Both the position numbers and the translations under genes were made by a program. A stretch of 64,000 bases of DNA, from positions 124,001-188,000 of the forward strand of contig NZ_JSUM01000003.1 of NCBI RefSeq assembly GCF_000772535.1, in the 5' to 3' direction. The notes under the pieces were generated by a model. It saw only the letters and a program-made list of their open reading frames with translations. It was not told the DNA's origin and did no database searches. The DNA is from Chelonobacter oris. Lineage in GTDB: Bacteria; Pseudomonadota; Gammaproteobacteria; Enterobacterales; Pasteurellaceae. Below, one piece after another: positions 60,699 to 64,000 of the stretch. Position 1 is the first letter of the stretch. The number at the start of each line of letters is the position of its first letter.

Positions 60699-63554
60699 AT
60701 GGAAACGACTTATCAGCCACAGAATATCGAACAGCGTTTGTATCAAAACTGGGAACAAAACGGTTATTTTAAACCGTCGGAAGATCGCTCAAGCCCGAGT
60801 TACAGCATTGCTATTCCACCGCCGAATGTGACCGGCAGTTTGCATATGGGACACGCATTTCAACAAACCTTAATGGATACTTTGATTCGTTATCACCGTA
60901 TGCAGGGCGATAATACTTTATGGCAAGCAGGAACCGACCATGCAGGTATTGCCACGCAAATGGTAGTGGAACGGAAGATTGCAGCCGAAGAAGGAAAAAA
61001 TCGGCATGATTTTAGCCGTGAAACCTTTATTGACCGTATTTGGCAGTGGAAAGCGGAATCCGGCGGCACGATCAGCCAGCAAATGCGCCGTATCGGGAAT
61101 TCGGTGGATTGGGAACGGGAACGTTTCACTATGGATGAAGGCTTGTCCGATGCGGTCAAAGAAGTATTTGTCCGTTTACATGAACAGGGACTGATCTACC
61201 GTGGTAAACGCTTGGTGAACTGGGATCCGAAGCTACACACGGCTATTTCTGATTTAGAAGTGGAAAACCGTGAATCTAAAGGCAGCTTGTGGCATTTCCG
61301 TTATCCGTTGGCAAACGGGGCGAAAACCGCAGACGGGCTGGATTATTTGGTGGTGGCGACAACCCGTCCGGAAACCGTGTTGGGCGATACGGCGGTGGCG
61401 GTTCACCCTGAAGACGAACGCTATCAATCGTTAATCGGCAAAACGGTGTTATTGCCGTTGGCAAACCGTGAAATTCCGATTGTGGCGGACGATTATGTCG
61501 ATCGTGAATTTGGCACCGGCGTGGTAAAAATTACGCCGGCTCATGATTTTAACGACTATGAAGTCGGCAAACGCCACCATTTGCCGATGGTCAATGTGTT
61601 GACGTTGAATGCCGATATTCGTGAACAGGCGGAAGTGCTGAACAGTGACGGCAAGGTAAATACGGATTATCAAGCAGTTATTCCGCAAAACTATCGTGGC
61701 TTGGAGCGCTTTGCAGCGCGTAAACAATTGGTTGCCGAATTTGAAGAATTGGGCTTGCTGGATCAAATTAAACCGCATGATCTGAAAGTGCCGTATGGCG
61801 ATCGCGGCGGCGTACCGATTGAACCGATGTTGACCGATCAATGGTATGTCAGTGTTGCGCCGCTGGCAAAAACCGCCATTAAGGCGGTGGAAGACGGCGA
61901 AATCCAGTTTGTGCCGAAACAATATGAAAACCTGTATTTTTCATGGATGCGCGATATTCAGGATTGGTGTATTTCCCGTCAGTTATGGTGGGGACACCGT
62001 ATTCCGGCATGGTACGATGAAAACGGCAATGTGTATGTGGCGCGTGACGAAGCCGAAGTGCGGTCGAAACACAATCTGGCGGCGAATATGGCGTTACGTC
62101 AGGATGAAGATGTGCTGGATACTTGGTTTTCATCCGGTTTATGGACGTTTTCGACCTTAGGTTGGCCAAGACAGACAGCGGATTTGGAGATGTTTCACCC
62201 GACCAACGTGCTGATCACCGGATTCGATATTATCTTCTTCTGGGTGGCGCGCATGATTATGTTCACCATGCACTTTATCAAAGATAAAGACGGTAAACCG
62301 CAAGTGCCGTTCAAAACCGTGTATGTCACCGGCTTGATCCGTGATGATAACGGACAAAAAATGTCGAAATCCAAAGGCAACGTAATCGATCCGCTGGATA
62401 TGATTGACGGCATTGATTTGGAAGCATTGGTCGAAAAACGTACCGGCAATATGATGCAGCCGCAACTGGCGGAGAAAATCGAAAAAGCCACTCGCAAAGC
62501 GTTTCCAAACGGCATTAATGCACACGGTACCGATGCCTTACGCTTTACCTTGGCGGCACTGGCATCGACCGGACGTGATATCAATTGGGATATGAACCGT
62601 TTGGACGGTTATCGTAATTTCTGTAATAAATTATGGAACGCCAGCCGTTTTGTGTTGATGAATGCCGAAGGCAAAGATTGCGGTTTTGAGAACGGCGAAA
62701 AAGAACTGTCATTGGCAGATCGCTGGATTTTAGCAGAATACAATAATACCGTGCAGACTTTCCGTCAGGCATTGGACAGCTATCGTTTTGATTTGGCGGC
62801 AAATATTTTGTATGAATTTACTTGGAACCAGTTCTGCGATTGGTATTTGGAGCTGACCAAACCGGTATTTAACAGCGGCAGTGAAGCGCAACAGCGCGGT
62901 ACTCGTCATACGCTATTAACCGTGTTGGAAAGTCTGCTGCGTTTGGCACATCCGATTATTCCGTTTATTACCGAAGAAATTTGGCAGCGTGCTAAAGGTT
63001 TGGTCGGCGTGAATGGTGATACGATTATGTTGCAGCCGTTCCCACAATATGACGGCGCATTGGAGGATAAAACCGCACTTTCTGAAATTGAATGGCTGAA
63101 AGAGATTATTGTGAATGTGCGCAATATTCGTGCCGAGAAAAATATTCCGCCAAGTAAAGGCTTGGAGCTATTGCTGCGTAATTTAAGCGAATCGGAATCG
63201 GCATGTTTGGCGAAAAACCGCACTTTATTGCAAACTATGGCAAAACTGGATTCAGTACAATTGTTGGCGCAAGGCGAAGCAGCACCGTTATCGGTTGCTA
63301 AGTTAATCGGCAGCGGTGAGCTGTTGGTGCCGATGGCAGGCTTTATTGATAAAACCGCTGAACTGGCACGCTTGAATAAAGAGATCGAACGCTTTCAAGG
63401 TGAAGTGGCGCGGATTGAAAATAAATTATCCAACCAAGGTTTTGTCGCCAAAGCACCGGCGGCGGTAATTGAAAAAGAACGTGCCAAAATGGCGGAATAC
63501 CAAGACGGGGTCGAAAAATTGAAAGCCCAATATTCAAGTATTGAAGCGTTGTAA
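60699..63554 (+). CDS. valS: Valyl-tRNA synthetase
   Basis: Charges tRNA(Val) and edits mischarged threonine. 951 residues, as in E. coli. HIGH motif as HMGH in [13 protein letters not shown] (about residues 45-52), the CP1 editing domain (about 195-340, with [15 protein letters not shown] and [15 protein letters not shown]), KMSKSKGN (about 554), the anticodon-binding helical domain and a C-terminal coiled coil (about 880-950) that clamps the tRNA. Confidence 0.98.
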   Translation: METTYQPQNIEQRLYQNWEQNGYFKPSEDRSSPSYSIAIPPPNVTGSLHMGHAFQQTLMDTLIRYHRMQGDNTLWQAGTDHAGIATQMVVERKIAAEEGKNRHDFSRETFIDRIWQWKAESGGTISQQMRRIGNSVDWERERFTMDEGLSDAVKEVFVRLHEQGLIYRGKRLVNWDPKLHTAISDLEVENRESKGSLWHFRYPLANGAKTADGLDYLVVATTRPETVLGDTAVAVHPEDERYQSLIGKTVLLPLANREIPIVADDYVDREFGTGVVKITPAHDFNDYEVGKRHHLPMVNVLTLNADIREQAEVLNSDGKVNTDYQAVIPQNYRGLERFAARKQLVAEFEELGLLDQIKPHDLKVPYGDRGGVPIEPMLTDQWYVSVAPLAKTAIKAVEDGEIQFVPKQYENLYFSWMRDIQDWCISRQLWWGHRIPAWYDENGNVYVARDEAEVRSKHNLAANMALRQDEDVLDTWFSSGLWTFSTLGWPRQTADLEMFHPTNVLITGFDIIFFWVARMIMFTMHFIKDKDGKPQVPFKTVYVTGLIRDDNGQKMSKSKGNVIDPLDMIDGIDLEALVEKRTGNMMQPQLAEKIEKATRKAFPNGINAHGTDALRFTLAALASTGRDINWDMNRLDGYRNFCNKLWNASRFVLMNAEGKDCGFENGEKELSLADRWILAEYNNTVQTFRQALDSYRFDLAANILYEFTWNQFCDWYLELTKPVFNSGSEAQQRGTRHTLLTVLESLLRLAHPIIPFITEEIWQRAKGLVGVNGDTIMLQPFPQYDGALEDKTALSEIEWLKEIIVNVRNIRAEKNIPPSKGLELLLRNLSESESACLAKNRTLLQTMAKLDSVQLLAQGEAAPLSVAKLIGSGELLVPMAGFIDKTAELARLNKEIERFQGEVARIENKLSNQGFVAKAPAAVIEKERAKMAEYQDGVEKLKAQYSSIEAL

Positions 63555-63565
63555 TTTATAACTAA

Positions 63566-63591
63566 AAGGTCGGTATATATCGGCCTTTTTT
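63566..63591 (+). terminator. valS terminator
   Basis: AAAGGTCG and CGGCCTTT pair with one G-T wobble across GTATATAT, followed by a TTTTTT run, 12 bases after the valS stop. Confidence 0.85.
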
Positions 63592-63603
63592 ATGGGCGTG
63601 CTT

Positions 63604-64000
63604 ATGCTAGTTTCATTGATTGATCTAATAAAGGAAGTTTCTGGAAATAATCCTTTAATTATAGTTCCTATAGTTATTTTACTATTTATACTGATAAATA
63701 TGAAATCAATATTATTATTTCTCCAGGATTTAAAAAGATCTAGAATTGGGAAAATTAAAGAGGCTATTGATTCAGATTGCTTAACTGAAAATACAAGGAG
63801 ATTTATTAAAGAAGAATTAGAAAATGAGTATTTTAATTTGATTGCAGGAATATATATTGAGAGGAAGTTTAGAGAAGCATTGTTATCCTTTTATAAGGAA
63901 TATTCTGGAGAAATAACATTTAGAACAATTCAACGAGCGTTTAGATATATTAATTTTTCCAATTCCAAGCTCCATGTAAAGATAACAAAATGCGATAAGA
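63604..64000 (+). CDS. AT-rich gene of unknown function, 5' part only
   Basis: An open frame of 132 codons that runs off the right edge. It begins MLVSLIDLIKEVSGN; an in-frame ATG at 63592 is an alternative start, and neither has a good ribosome-binding site. A membrane helix follows (about residues 18-33, PLIIVPIVILLFILIN) and then a charged, helical, Lys/Glu/Arg/Ile-rich cytoplasmic region. Base composition is much more AT-rich than the rest of the window, and it uses AGA, AGG and ATA codons that are rare in its neighbours. No USS is present. Together this suggests acquired DNA downstream of valS. No family recognised. Confidence 0.6.
   Translation, partial: MLVSLIDLIKEVSGNNPLIIVPIVILLFILINMKSILLFLQDLKRSRIGKIKEAIDSDCLTENTRRFIKEELENEYFNLIAGIYIERKFREALLSFYKEYSGEITFRTIQRAFRYINFSNSKLHVKITKCDK

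Overview
The window is chromosomal DNA of a Pasteurellaceae species (Gammaproteobacteria). The best evidence is the very frequent 9-mer AAGTGCGGT / ACCGCACTT, the Haemophilus-type DNA uptake signal sequence (USS). It occurs dozens of times on both strands, inside genes and as inverted pairs between genes. Gene content and order (prfA-prmC-sirB1, lolCDE-aroG, nrdR-ribD-degS, dnaQ/rnhA, pepA/lptFG, holC-valS) fit the same family. I cannot name the genus. No rRNA operon, phage, insertion sequence or CRISPR array is visible.

Layout. 1-1.9 kb: 5' part of an arabinose-5-phosphate isomerase gene, RNase P RNA, tesB and 4.5S RNA. 2.0-8.4 kb: a four-gene exporter operon (HlyD-type adaptor, RbbA-type double-ATPase/permease, YhhJ-type permease, TolC-like lipoprotein). 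8.5-13.1 kb: hemA, prfA, prmC and a SirB1 protein. 13.2-18.9 kb: a 2-hydroxyacid dehydrogenase, a decayed gene, lolCDE, and aroG behind a near-perfect TrpR operator. 19.1-24.1 kb: a small unknown protein, a DUF711 protein, apbC/mrp and metG. 24.2-29.7 kb: a Cra-like regulator, a DUF1007 protein with a NicO metal transporter, ettA and a CaCA exchanger. 29.8-39.1 kb: tRNA-Asn, a DnaA-box cluster, uvrB, hrpA, nrdR-ribD-degS. 39.1-48.3 kb: an AEC permease, der, two tRNA-Asp genes, dnaQ/rnhA, yafS/gloB, selD, a DyP peroxidase and rplM-rpsI. 48.5-55.8 kb: an accessory carbohydrate region (sugar porter, esterase, AraC regulator), zapG and lacZ. 55.9-63.6 kb: pepA, lptFG, tRNA-Leu, holC and valS. 63.6-64.0 kb: the start of an AT-rich gene of different composition running off the edge.

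Most genes are housekeeping: translation (prfA, prmC, metG, valS, ettA, rplM, rpsI, der, tRNAs), replication and repair (holC, dnaQ, rnhA, uvrB), and envelope biogenesis (lolCDE, lptFG, degS, zapG). The parts most worth a second look are the TrpR-controlled aroG, the esterase/sugar-porter/AraC locus, the DnaA-box cluster upstream of uvrB, the small gene behind a 9-bp palindrome near 19.0 kb, the decayed gene before lolC, and the AT-rich gene at the right edge. I see no clear case of an entirely new system; the esterase/sugar locus and the right-edge gene are the best candidates for something not yet described.
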